Source: Bacteroidota bacterium
Lineage (GTDB): Bacteria; Bacteroidota; Bacteroidia; Bacteroidales; F082
Length of the DNA: 32,917 nucleotides
Reading direction: 5' to 3'
Assembly (NCBI GenBank): GCA_018336075.1
Contig: JAGXRB010000321.1
Coordinates: 1 to 32,917, forward strand
Shown here: in pieces, positions 14,083 through 20,730 of the stretch
Numbering within the stretch: the stretch's first letter is position 1
Layout: each line of letters starts with the position of its first letter
The notes under the pieces: generated by a model
The model's input: the letters and a program-made list of their open reading frames with translations, nothing else
Databases searched by the model: none
What the model was told of the DNA's origin: nothing
Position numbers and translations under genes: made by a program

Positions 14083-14577
14083 CTATTTCTGCCTTTTCAG
14101 TATTTTTATGCTTAAGCCTTTTTGAGCTGACCAGCCTTCTTTGTCAGTCAGACTGATAAAAAAGTGGTAATCACCTTCATCAAACTCACCATTTGCATTT
14201 CCTTGTGGAATCAGCATTTCCAGATTCGGTTCATAAACTGTTGAACCTTCAGGAATGCTGTGGCTTTTGATAAAAACGTAAGGATTAACCGCTGGTTTCA
14301 CGGGCCAAAGCTCACAAACGGTCACTTCAGTACTGTGCGCATGATGATCAAAATTTTGGTGGATTTCGATGCTGAAGGCGCCTAATTCTTTGTTATCAAT
14401 AAATTTTGCTATAAAATTGAATGCTTCACCAAAATAAATTGTATCGCAATTAACTGGAAAAGCATTGGAATAATTGATGTCGATTTCGGGCTTTTGATCA
14501 TCGATTTCCTCTTTGCTGCAAGCATGAAAAAGAATGCTAATGAAAAGAAAAAAGACAATGGTGCGTGAAACTCTCAT
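14083..14577 (-). CDS. DUF4625 lipoprotein (second copy)
   Basis: The 164-aa protein has a lipoprotein signal (FFLFISILFHACS, lipobox Cys at about 20). The beta-sandwich pattern that follows is typical of DUF4625: a short linker KPEIDINYSNAFPVNCDTIYFGE, then GAFSIEIHQNFDHHAHS, and near the end DEGDYHFFISLTDKEGW. It carries a His cluster (HHAH). It is the last gene of the Fur/TonB-receptor operon, 57 nt after a paralogous DUF4625 gene. Outer-membrane or periplasmic metal binding is inferred from the His cluster and the gene context, not proven. Confidence 0.78.
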   Translation of the reverse strand: MRVSRTIVFFLFISILFHACSKEEIDDQKPEIDINYSNAFPVNCDTIYFGEAFNFIAKFIDNKELGAFSIEIHQNFDHHAHSTEVTVCELWPVKPAVNPYVFIKSHSIPEGSTVYEPNLEMLIPQGNANGEFDEGDYHFFISLTDKEGWSAQKGLSIKILKRQK

Positions 14578-14634
14578 GATTGATTTTTTGAATTAGTTAT
14601 AGCAGTATTCTATAACAAACGAAATTGGATTTGG

Positions 14635-15093
14635 TTATTTTACCGGAGCAGAAAGCTTTATTTCCAGTTCGCGTTCAACCTCTGCTTTGTTGCCTTCCAT
14701 ATCTATTACAGCAAAATGAAAATGATAGTCGCCAGTTTCAGCATCAGCAGGAATGTCCAGATCTTCGTGAAAAATGGTGTTTTTCAATCCTGAAAATTTT
14801 ACATAGGTTGAGTCAACTTCCCATTCACCTTCGCTCAGGATGTAGCTGGCAAACTTTTTGCCATGTTCACCTTCGTGATGAATTTTTATTTCGATTCTGT
14901 TTATTTTGCCCTCAGCCACAATATCAGCTTCAATATGTAGATCGCTTCCGGGATAGGCGGAATTACTGTTGTCATGCCCGAGTTCAAAGTTTTTGATTTC
15001 AGGTTTGGAAATTTCTTTGTCTTTGTTGCAAGAGCTTAAAGAAAAGATAGTTAGAGCAAAAAACATTGCAAAAATTACATGAGTTGTTTTCAT
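14635..15093 (-). CDS. DUF4625 lipoprotein (first copy)
   Basis: The 152-aa protein has a lipoprotein signal (FFALTIFSLSSCN, Cys at about 22) and the DUF4625 layout: KPEIKNFELG, then GSDLHIEADI, RIEIKIHHEGEHGKKF, DIPADAETGDYHFHFAVID and VERELEIKL. It is rich in histidine (HHEGEH, YHFHF), as is its downstream paralogue, although the two are clearly diverged. It follows the TonB-dependent receptor gene by 58 nt. The likely role is a surface or periplasmic metal-binding partner of the receptor. Confidence 0.8.
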   Translation of the reverse strand: MKTTHVIFAMFFALTIFSLSSCNKDKEISKPEIKNFELGHDNSNSAYPGSDLHIEADIVAEGKINRIEIKIHHEGEHGKKFASYILSEGEWEVDSTYVKFSGLKNTIFHEDLDIPADAETGDYHFHFAVIDMEGNKAEVERELEIKLSAPVK

Positions 15094-15151
15094 AGTTTAA
15101 ATGGGTATTTAATTAATTATTCGATGAGTTTGTTTAAAGTATTTTAATAAG

Positions 15152-17575
15152 TCATTCATTTATAGTGCGTTCAAAAGGAATTCTGATGCCGATACTCAGA
15201 CTTCTTCCAGGCTCGGGCACATTGATGAGCCTGTAATAGCTCATGTGATTGAAATATTTTTGGTTCATCAGATTATGAAGTTGAATATTAATCGAAATGA
15301 ACTGTTTTTTAATCTTAAAATCTGCACCGACGCTTAAATCTATCACCTGATAACCCTTGGTTTTTTCCTCAGGTGGTACAATTTTGTTTTGCGGGGCTGT
15401 CAGTTTGTAGTCGACGGACAAATAGGAGTTTTCAAAATTCATGATATTTTTCGGCAAAAATTTCAGGTTCAGCAAAAGGGATGCCGGAGGAGAAAAAGGC
15501 ATTGTAAAACCTTTTTTAGCTCCCGATAATTGCTCAGAATAAACATATTCGCCAATAACTCCCGATTTCAATGTTCTGCTCAGATCGAAGTGTGCATGGA
15601 TTTCGCCGCCAAAACGAAATACGCTGCTTTCGGTATAATTGAAAATCTGATTGCCGTTTCCATAGAGCTGATCATGTTCAAAACCGGGATTGAGGTATAT
15701 ATAGTTGGAAAAATAATTCACAAAAGGGCTGAACCCAATAGCGATTTTTCTCCCTGAATATTCAGCATTAAAATCCAGTTGATAAGCGATCTCAGGTTTT
15801 AAATCCGGATTTCCGACTTCATAGCTGAAATGATGATAATTTACGCCATTTGCTGCAAGCTCTTTGGCGATGGGCATACGAAAACTCTTGCCTGCATTGA
15901 CTTTGAAAGTCAGATTCTCAAGATTGTAATTGTATCCAACCGACCAGCTTAAATTCGAAAAACGCCTTGTCAAATCCGGAGCGCGAAGCAGAAATACATC
16001 ATTTATTCCATTGTTGGTCTCTTCCGGACTTGCATACCAGTCATTATAAGCCTCGGTGTTGATGATTCCAAAATCTGTTCTTAACCCCAAATGCAAAAAA
16101 CTTCTTTCCGAAAGTGTGAATTTCCCATAAACGAAAGCACCTGAAGCCGATTGCCTGTAGGCAGGAATCATAAATCCACGGCCATTGATGCTATTGTTTT
16201 GGTGTTCAAAACTCAAGCCTGATGTGAAATGCAGTTTTTCGTTGAAAGTATAGCTGCCTTTCAGATTTGCTGAATAGATATATTTCTCAAATTCACGTTC
16301 AAGATCTGAAGGAAAATCCATAGAATCCGGAAAAATTGGCGGCATATATCCATGATCAACATATTGGCTGTATTCTTGTCTGAAATTCCGCTGAAACCCA
16401 AGTTCCGCTTCCATACGCAGGCCATTTCTCGTCCATTCACTTTTGTTGACGGCCTTGAAATGTTTCACTTCCTGATAGGGATAATTGATGTCTCTGGCAG
16501 AGGCATCGTGCAAAACAGTATCCACTCTGCGGGGTTCAAGTCCGTGGGCATTCGCAAAAAATCCATTGACAGTGTTGATTCTGCTGATAAAAAATCTGCT
16601 GATATAATTGCTCTTCACAAGTCCGAATGAGGCGTGAAGGTTTCGTTCATTGCCAGCAGTATTTCGCAGATTATTGTTATAAAGTGGTGCTCTGTAGCTG
16701 TAAATATCTACGCTGTCGGTTGGCACTTTGTAGTCGGCATAATCAAGAATAGTAGCCCTCAGCGACAGATATAAACTGTTTTTTCTCGCAAAAACTGAAA
16801 CGGAACTACCTAGAAGATCGTTGTTTGTTTTTCCAATAAAATCAATGTTTCCGCCTATTGTGTTGTTGGAAGGAATACCTGATTGCTTCAAATCAACGAT
16901 TCCACCAATGGCATCGGAGCCATACATCAGAGATGCAGGGCCTTTGATTACCTCAATGTTTTCAACGGCAAACTGATCTATCTCCAAACCATGATCAGAA
17001 CCCCATTGCTGACCTTCGTGCTTTACACCGTTTTCGACAACAACTACCCTGTTAAAGCCGAGGCCACGAATGACTGGTTTCGACTGACCTGCTCCAATGT
17101 CTATTGTGCTGACGCCAGGCAAACGATCAAGGGATTTCATCAGGCTTCCACCAAGGTTTTGCCGCAAAAAAACATCATTTACAACTTCAGAGTTTAATGA
17201 ATTTTCCCTTCTTCTCGTTTCAATGGAATTGTCGAATATCTCAACTTCCTGAAGGGTTGTCCGTTGTGGAGCCATGGAAAAAGTGAGGTAAAGATTTTGC
17301 TCAATATTCAATTGTTTGGTTTCAGTTTTATAGCCAAGAAATGAGATTTTCAATGTGTAATTCCCTTTTTGAAGGTCATCTAGTTTGAATAGACCATTCG
17401 CATCTGTTGCAATAGCTTTTTGACCCGGCATAATGACAACCAATGCTCCCGGCAAGGGAATATTGTTTTCATCGCTGACTTTTCCCAAAAGTTCAAAATT
17501 CTGACTGTAAACAGAAGAAAATGAAACCGTCAAAAAAATGTATATGATGAGATATCGTCTCAAAAATAATTGCAT
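15152..17575 (-). CDS. TonB-dependent outer-membrane receptor, probable metal/metallophore type
   Basis: The ATG at 17575 gives 807 aa with a signal peptide (YLIIYIFLTVSFSSVYSQ). Further upstream in-frame codons (to 17764) read as non-signal sequence and overlap the preceding gene. Domains: carboxypeptidase-regulatory-like beta-sandwich (about 28-110, LLGKVSDENNIPLPGA), TonB plug (about 125-240, ending VIKGPASLMYGSDAIGGIVD), then a 22-strand barrel ending RSLSIGIRIPF. The plug stretch VKHEGQQWGSDHGLE and the barrel segment ELAANGVNYHHFSYEVGNPD resemble His-bearing zinc receptors of the ZnuD type. The Fur-family gene upstream fits metal uptake. Confidence 0.88.
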   Translation of the reverse strand: MQLFLRRYLIIYIFLTVSFSSVYSQNFELLGKVSDENNIPLPGALVVIMPGQKAIATDANGLFKLDDLQKGNYTLKISFLGYKTETKQLNIEQNLYLTFSMAPQRTTLQEVEIFDNSIETRRRENSLNSEVVNDVFLRQNLGGSLMKSLDRLPGVSTIDIGAGQSKPVIRGLGFNRVVVVENGVKHEGQQWGSDHGLEIDQFAVENIEVIKGPASLMYGSDAIGGIVDLKQSGIPSNNTIGGNIDFIGKTNNDLLGSSVSVFARKNSLYLSLRATILDYADYKVPTDSVDIYSYRAPLYNNNLRNTAGNERNLHASFGLVKSNYISRFFISRINTVNGFFANAHGLEPRRVDTVLHDASARDINYPYQEVKHFKAVNKSEWTRNGLRMEAELGFQRNFRQEYSQYVDHGYMPPIFPDSMDFPSDLEREFEKYIYSANLKGSYTFNEKLHFTSGLSFEHQNNSINGRGFMIPAYRQSASGAFVYGKFTLSERSFLHLGLRTDFGIINTEAYNDWYASPEETNNGINDVFLLRAPDLTRRFSNLSWSVGYNYNLENLTFKVNAGKSFRMPIAKELAANGVNYHHFSYEVGNPDLKPEIAYQLDFNAEYSGRKIAIGFSPFVNYFSNYIYLNPGFEHDQLYGNGNQIFNYTESSVFRFGGEIHAHFDLSRTLKSGVIGEYVYSEQLSGAKKGFTMPFSPPASLLLNLKFLPKNIMNFENSYLSVDYKLTAPQNKIVPPEEKTKGYQVIDLSVGADFKIKKQFISINIQLHNLMNQKYFNHMSYYRLINVPEPGRSLSIGIRIPFERTINE

Positions 17576-17717
17576 AGAAGGATTTTGATAAAAAGAGAAT
17601 TCACCGGATGCAAGCTGAAATCTGGCTTGAAACAAATTTTTAGGTCTTCCTCGACAATAAAATACTGGATTTCTTTTGAGGAAATTCAATCCGTAATTAT
17701 CTGAAGGAAAGTGCTGA

Positions 17718-18077
17718 TTATGCCTTAACCGGCGGTGCACGTGGCGTGCCGGGATGGCTTTCAAAGCCTAAATGTGGTGCTTCAGCAATGATGTTCCGGA
17801 TCAAAAAATGAACATCGATATCAAAACCAAAGTTGAAGGCTTGCGGGATGTTTTTTAAAGAGATTTTGTAGTCACAAATCAGGCAATTACCGTCTGATCC
17901 TTCACCAATGAAAGGGTTGAATGCTAAAGCCTCAGAATTGACAGAATTAATCGAACACTCAAAACCGGAGCAATGATGGTGCTCAGCATGTACCAAAAAA
18001 TGCGTGCTTTGAACCAGTATCGGGAATATAAATATTCCGGCTAAAACGAAGGCGATATGTGATTTAATTTTCTTCAA
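17718..18077 (-). CDS. Small secreted His/Cys-rich protein
   Basis: The 119-aa protein starts with a signal peptide (IAFVLAGIFIFPILVQS). It then has a metal-ligand-like cluster HFLVHAEHHHCSGFEC, a later NCLICDY, and a C-terminal tail ending GTPRAPPVKA. It lies 1 nt after the Fur-family gene and upstream of the TonB-dependent receptor. Small exported proteins with His and CxxC motifs and a terminal RxPP tail sit next to metal-related TonB receptors in other bacteria (DUF2946-like, HYC_CC_PP-like); I note the resemblance but cannot assign the family. Metal binding is an inference from residues and neighbours. Confidence 0.65.
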   Translation of the reverse strand: MKKIKSHIAFVLAGIFIFPILVQSTHFLVHAEHHHCSGFECSINSVNSEALAFNPFIGEGSDGNCLICDYKISLKNIPQAFNFGFDIDVHFLIRNIIAEAPHLGFESHPGTPRAPPVKA

Positions 18078-18078
18078 T

Positions 18079-18489
18079 TTATTCAGCAGTTGTTTTGCAT
18101 TTGCTGCAGCAGCCTTTTATAATCATTTCGGTTTCTGAACTGGTGAAACCGGCCGGAAGTTGCGGTATTGTTACCGGAATTGAATCCATGCACTGAACTG
18201 TATCGCATTCATGGCAGTAAAAATGTGCGTGACTGTGTTTTTGTGTGACAGCGTTGTCCAGCGCGTATTTTACAATTTGATTGTCCACAACAATTTTGTG
18301 AATAATCTTGCTGTCATGCAAAGTTTTGAAAGAGCGATAGAAAGTTGTACGGTCATAATTGCCTACCAACTTTTCCCTGATCTCATTTTCAGATAGTGCC
18401 ATACCTGCATGCATAATCGTCTCAATAATGCCTTCGCGACAACTTGTTCGTTTGAGCTGATGCTCATGCAATATTTGAGAAGCTTCCAT
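18079..18489 (-). CDS. Fur-family metal-dependent transcriptional repressor (Fur/Zur type)
   Basis: The ATG at 18489 gives 136 aa; an in-frame ATG at 18513 lies within the palindromic operator and is disfavoured. The N-terminal winged helix reads QLKRTSCREGIIETIMHAG, then RTTFYRSFKTLHDSKIIHKI. The C-terminal dimerisation part has HSHAHFYCHECDTVQ and the CCSKC motif, giving two CxxC pairs for a structural zinc. It is the first gene of an operon with a His/Cys protein, a TonB receptor and two DUF4625 lipoproteins. The perfect inverted repeat at 18509-18523 beside its -7 box is the obvious autoregulatory site. Zn, Fe or another metal cannot be told apart from sequence alone. Confidence 0.87.
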   Translation of the reverse strand: MEASQILHEHQLKRTSCREGIIETIMHAGMALSENEIREKLVGNYDRTTFYRSFKTLHDSKIIHKIVVDNQIVKYALDNAVTQKHSHAHFYCHECDTVQCMDSIPVTIPQLPAGFTSSETEMIIKGCCSKCKTTAE

Positions 18490-18508
18490 TATGCAATACT
18501 GTTTTAAA

Positions 18509-18523
18509 TGCAACGAGGTTGCA
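18509..18523. promoter_or_regulatory. Perfect Fur-family-type operator TGCAAC-N3-GTTGCA
   Basis: TGCAAC (18509-18514) and GTTGCA (18518-18523) are exact inverted repeats around a 3-nt centre. They end 20 nt upstream of the Fur-family ATG and overlap the -7 box at 18522-18529. A bound dimer would block the promoter. The half-sites resemble TTGCAA-type boxes of some Fur-family regulators. Confidence 0.7.
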
Positions 18524-18529
18524 AATGTA
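18522..18529 (-). promoter_or_regulatory. -7 box (TACATTTG) of the Fur/TonB-receptor operon
   Basis: The minus strand reads TACATTTG, an exact TAnnTTTG match, 33 nt upstream of the ATG at 18489 and overlapping the palindromic operator by 2 nt. A minus-strand TTG lies 17 nt further upstream (18547-18549); the spacing is short for a -33 element. Confidence 0.5.
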
Positions 18530-18614
18530 GATGTTTATGGCAAACACAAGAGTATTTTTTTATTAAAAATTCGAAAATAAATGCAGAACACTACATTTTG
18601 TTACTATTTCTAAA

Positions 18615-18646
18615 CAAAAAGCTGGGGTTCTTGTTTGCTGCCAGCT
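18615..18646 (-). terminator. Rho-independent terminator of the isoaspartyl peptidase gene
   Basis: Read on the minus strand, AGCTGG (18641-18646) pairs with CCAGCT (18620-18625) across a 15-nt loop and is followed by TTTTTG. It lies about 100 nt after the stop codon of the peptidase gene and before the promoter of the Fur-family gene. Confidence 0.5.
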
Positions 18647-18747
18647 ATTGTTTTTGAAAAAGTAATTAAAGTAAATAGTTGGAATAAAGCATTTTAAATA
18701 AGCGAGATTTTTTTATTTACATTCTTCAGCTCAAAAATGACAACGTA

Positions 18748-19776
18748 TTAGTTTTCCTCTTCATAAATAGCAACATTTGCTTTTTCACCGGCTTTCACAT
18801 AGCCTCTGAACATACCTGATGTATTGAATGGCATCGCAATATTTCCATCTTTGTCAACTGCAATTATCCCCCCACCGGCATCAAGTGCTTTAAGTTTTTT
18901 CATAACAACATCATCTGTAGCTTGTTCCAGTGTCTGATTGCCATAAAGCATTCTGGCGGCTATGTCGTGGGCAACGGCACTTCTGATAAAATATTCACCA
19001 TGTCCGGTTGCAGAAATCGCGCAACTTTTATTGTCTGCCCAGGTTCCGGCGCCAATTACCGGCGCATCGCCAAGCCTTCCAACGCGTTTGTAATGCATCC
19101 CACCTGTGGAAGTTCCGGCAGCCAAATTGCCGTTTTTGTCGAGTGCAACTGCGCCGACTGTACCTTTGGGGTTAAGTGGAAACTCGCGCTCCAGACGTGT
19201 CTGCCGTGTTTTTTCATAACTATCCCAACGTGGCTGTGTGAAAAAATAGGAAGGGTTCACGGTGTCTATTCCTGCTTTGACAGCAAAATCTTCGGCTCCT
19301 TTGCCAATCAGAAAAACATGGCGACCATCGTCCATGATTGCTTTTGCAGCAAGAATGGGATTTCGGATAATTCCGACGGCGCCAACTGCACCTGCTTTGC
19401 CTTCATTTCCTTCCATGATGGAAGCATCGTGGGCAATTTCACCAGCTTCATTATACACGGCACCTCTTCCGGCATTAAAAAGCGGATTGTCTTCCAAAAG
19501 AAGGATCGCAGCTACGATGGCATCGGTGCTGCTCCCACCGGATTTCAGGATTTTTTCACCAGCTTCAAGTGCAGCCATCAAGCCCGATTTGTATGCATCT
19601 TCAGCCTCTGCCGACATTTTTGACCGGTCCATTGCACCGGCTCCACCGTGTATTACCAACACATAATCTGGTTTTGTTTCTCGTTTAAGCGATTGCTGAC
19701 TAATCCCAAAAAGTGGAAGCAGAATAATAACAAGAAGAATAAAAACAGATGTGAATGATACATTAGGTTTTTTCAT
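18748..19776 (-). CDS. Exported isoaspartyl peptidase / type III L-asparaginase (Ntn hydrolase)
   Basis: The ATG at 19776 gives 342 aa. The N-terminus is a signal peptide (VFILLVIILLPLFGIS); an in-frame ATG at 19815 adds 13 residues before it. The enzyme part begins VLVIHGGAGAMD (40-50). It shows AGRGAVYNEAGEIAHDASIM (102-121), the autocleavage site KGTVGAVALD with nucleophile Thr206, and the substrate loop GRLGDAPVIGAGTWAD. These enzymes self-process into alpha and beta subunits and release Asp from beta-aspartyl dipeptides, or hydrolyse asparagine. The signal peptide suggests a periplasmic peptide-salvage role. It is monocistronic, with a hairpin terminator downstream. Confidence 0.92.
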   Translation of the reverse strand: MKKPNVSFTSVFILLVIILLPLFGISQQSLKRETKPDYVLVIHGGAGAMDRSKMSAEAEDAYKSGLMAALEAGEKILKSGGSSTDAIVAAILLLEDNPLFNAGRGAVYNEAGEIAHDASIMEGNEGKAGAVGAVGIIRNPILAAKAIMDDGRHVFLIGKGAEDFAVKAGIDTVNPSYFFTQPRWDSYEKTRQTRLEREFPLNPKGTVGAVALDKNGNLAAGTSTGGMHYKRVGRLGDAPVIGAGTWADNKSCAISATGHGEYFIRSAVAHDIAARMLYGNQTLEQATDDVVMKKLKALDAGGGIIAVDKDGNIAMPFNTSGMFRGYVKAGEKANVAIYEEEN

Positions 19777-19935
19777 AGCAAAACATTTGAAATATGTGAG
19801 AGGCGAAATTAACAAAAAAGAGATTTCAGGAATTTGTTTTATTGGGGGTTGTTATTTTCAATTTTGAAAGAAAGATGAATATTTTTTAATTCCCTAAAAA
19901 AGAGATTAATAACGTTTACTGAAGGTAATAAAGGA

Positions 19936-20724
19936 CTACCTATTAAGGAAAAAACCAATCACTTCATGCATATCGTATAAACCAAACAGTTGTGCTGAAG
20001 TAAGGATGATAACGATAATAATGACCCATTTCACAAAAACGATCCCTTTCTGAACGGCCAGATGTGAGGCAATGTAAGCGCCAATAATATTTCCAATGGC
20101 ATGAATAAGACCAAATTTCCAGTTCACTGCTCCGTGATAGACAAAAACAGCCAATGCGAAAGGCGTATAGAGCAGCACAATCCATACCTTTAATGCGTTG
20201 GCCCTTACAAGATCGAAGCCAGCACCAACTACGATTGCTGCAAGTAAAAAGTAGCCTACGCCAACCTGAACAAAACCTCCGTAAAAGCCAATAAGGAAGA
20301 AAATCAATACCTGAACCCAGCTTATCTTTCGTTTCATCAACTCTTCGTTGCCTTTCAGATATTTCGAAGTTTTGAAAACCATGAAAAAGATCATCAACAG
20401 CAATACAACAGCAAAAGCTTTTTCAAATGCCTCTTTATTGATGTCAACAGCCACCCATGCACCTACAATAGAACCAATTACAGCCGGAACTGCAAGCCAG
20501 GTTCCTTTTTTCAGGTCAAGAACTTTTTTTTGATAAAAAGTAGAAACGGAAGTGATATTCTGAAGCACTACAGCTATTCTGTTCGTGCCATTGGCAACAT
20601 CAATCGGCAAACCTAAAAACAAAAAAATAGCCATCGAAATGATTGTTCCACCACCTGCAAGCGTATTGATGAAACCCACAAAAACACCTGAAACGATCAG
20701 TGCTGTAATTTCAATCCAGTTCAT
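19936..20724 (-). CDS. TauE/SafE-family sulfite/anion permease
   Basis: The 262-aa protein has eight hydrophobic helices and the family's N-terminal element GVFVGFINTLAGGGTIISM (about 13-31), with the same pattern echoed in the second half (GFYGGFVQVGVGYFLLAAIV), as expected for the internal repeat of TauE/SafE. Members move sulfite, sulfonates or other small organic anions across the inner membrane. It starts 6 nt after the NhaC-type gene, so the two are co-transcribed; this hints at coupled ion and anion transport, but the substrate is unknown. Confidence 0.85.
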   Translation of the reverse strand: MNWIEITALIVSGVFVGFINTLAGGGTIISMAIFLFLGLPIDVANGTNRIAVVLQNITSVSTFYQKKVLDLKKGTWLAVPAVIGSIVGAWVAVDINKEAFEKAFAVVLLLMIFFMVFKTSKYLKGNEELMKRKISWVQVLIFFLIGFYGGFVQVGVGYFLLAAIVVGAGFDLVRANALKVWIVLLYTPFALAVFVYHGAVNWKFGLIHAIGNIIGAYIASHLAVQKGIVFVKWVIIIVIILTSAQLFGLYDMHEVIGFFLNR

Positions 20725-20730
20725 AATGAG

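Noticed and set aside
17576-17764. 63-codon N-terminal extension of the TonB-dependent receptor
   Set aside because: The signal peptide begins at the ATG at 17575, and the extension would overlap the end of the His/Cys-protein gene.
18922-19623. 233-codon plus-strand open frame (and the overlapping one at 19262-19666)
   Set aside because: Antisense to the isoaspartyl peptidase, whose catalytic motifs are intact; the frame arises from its codon bias.
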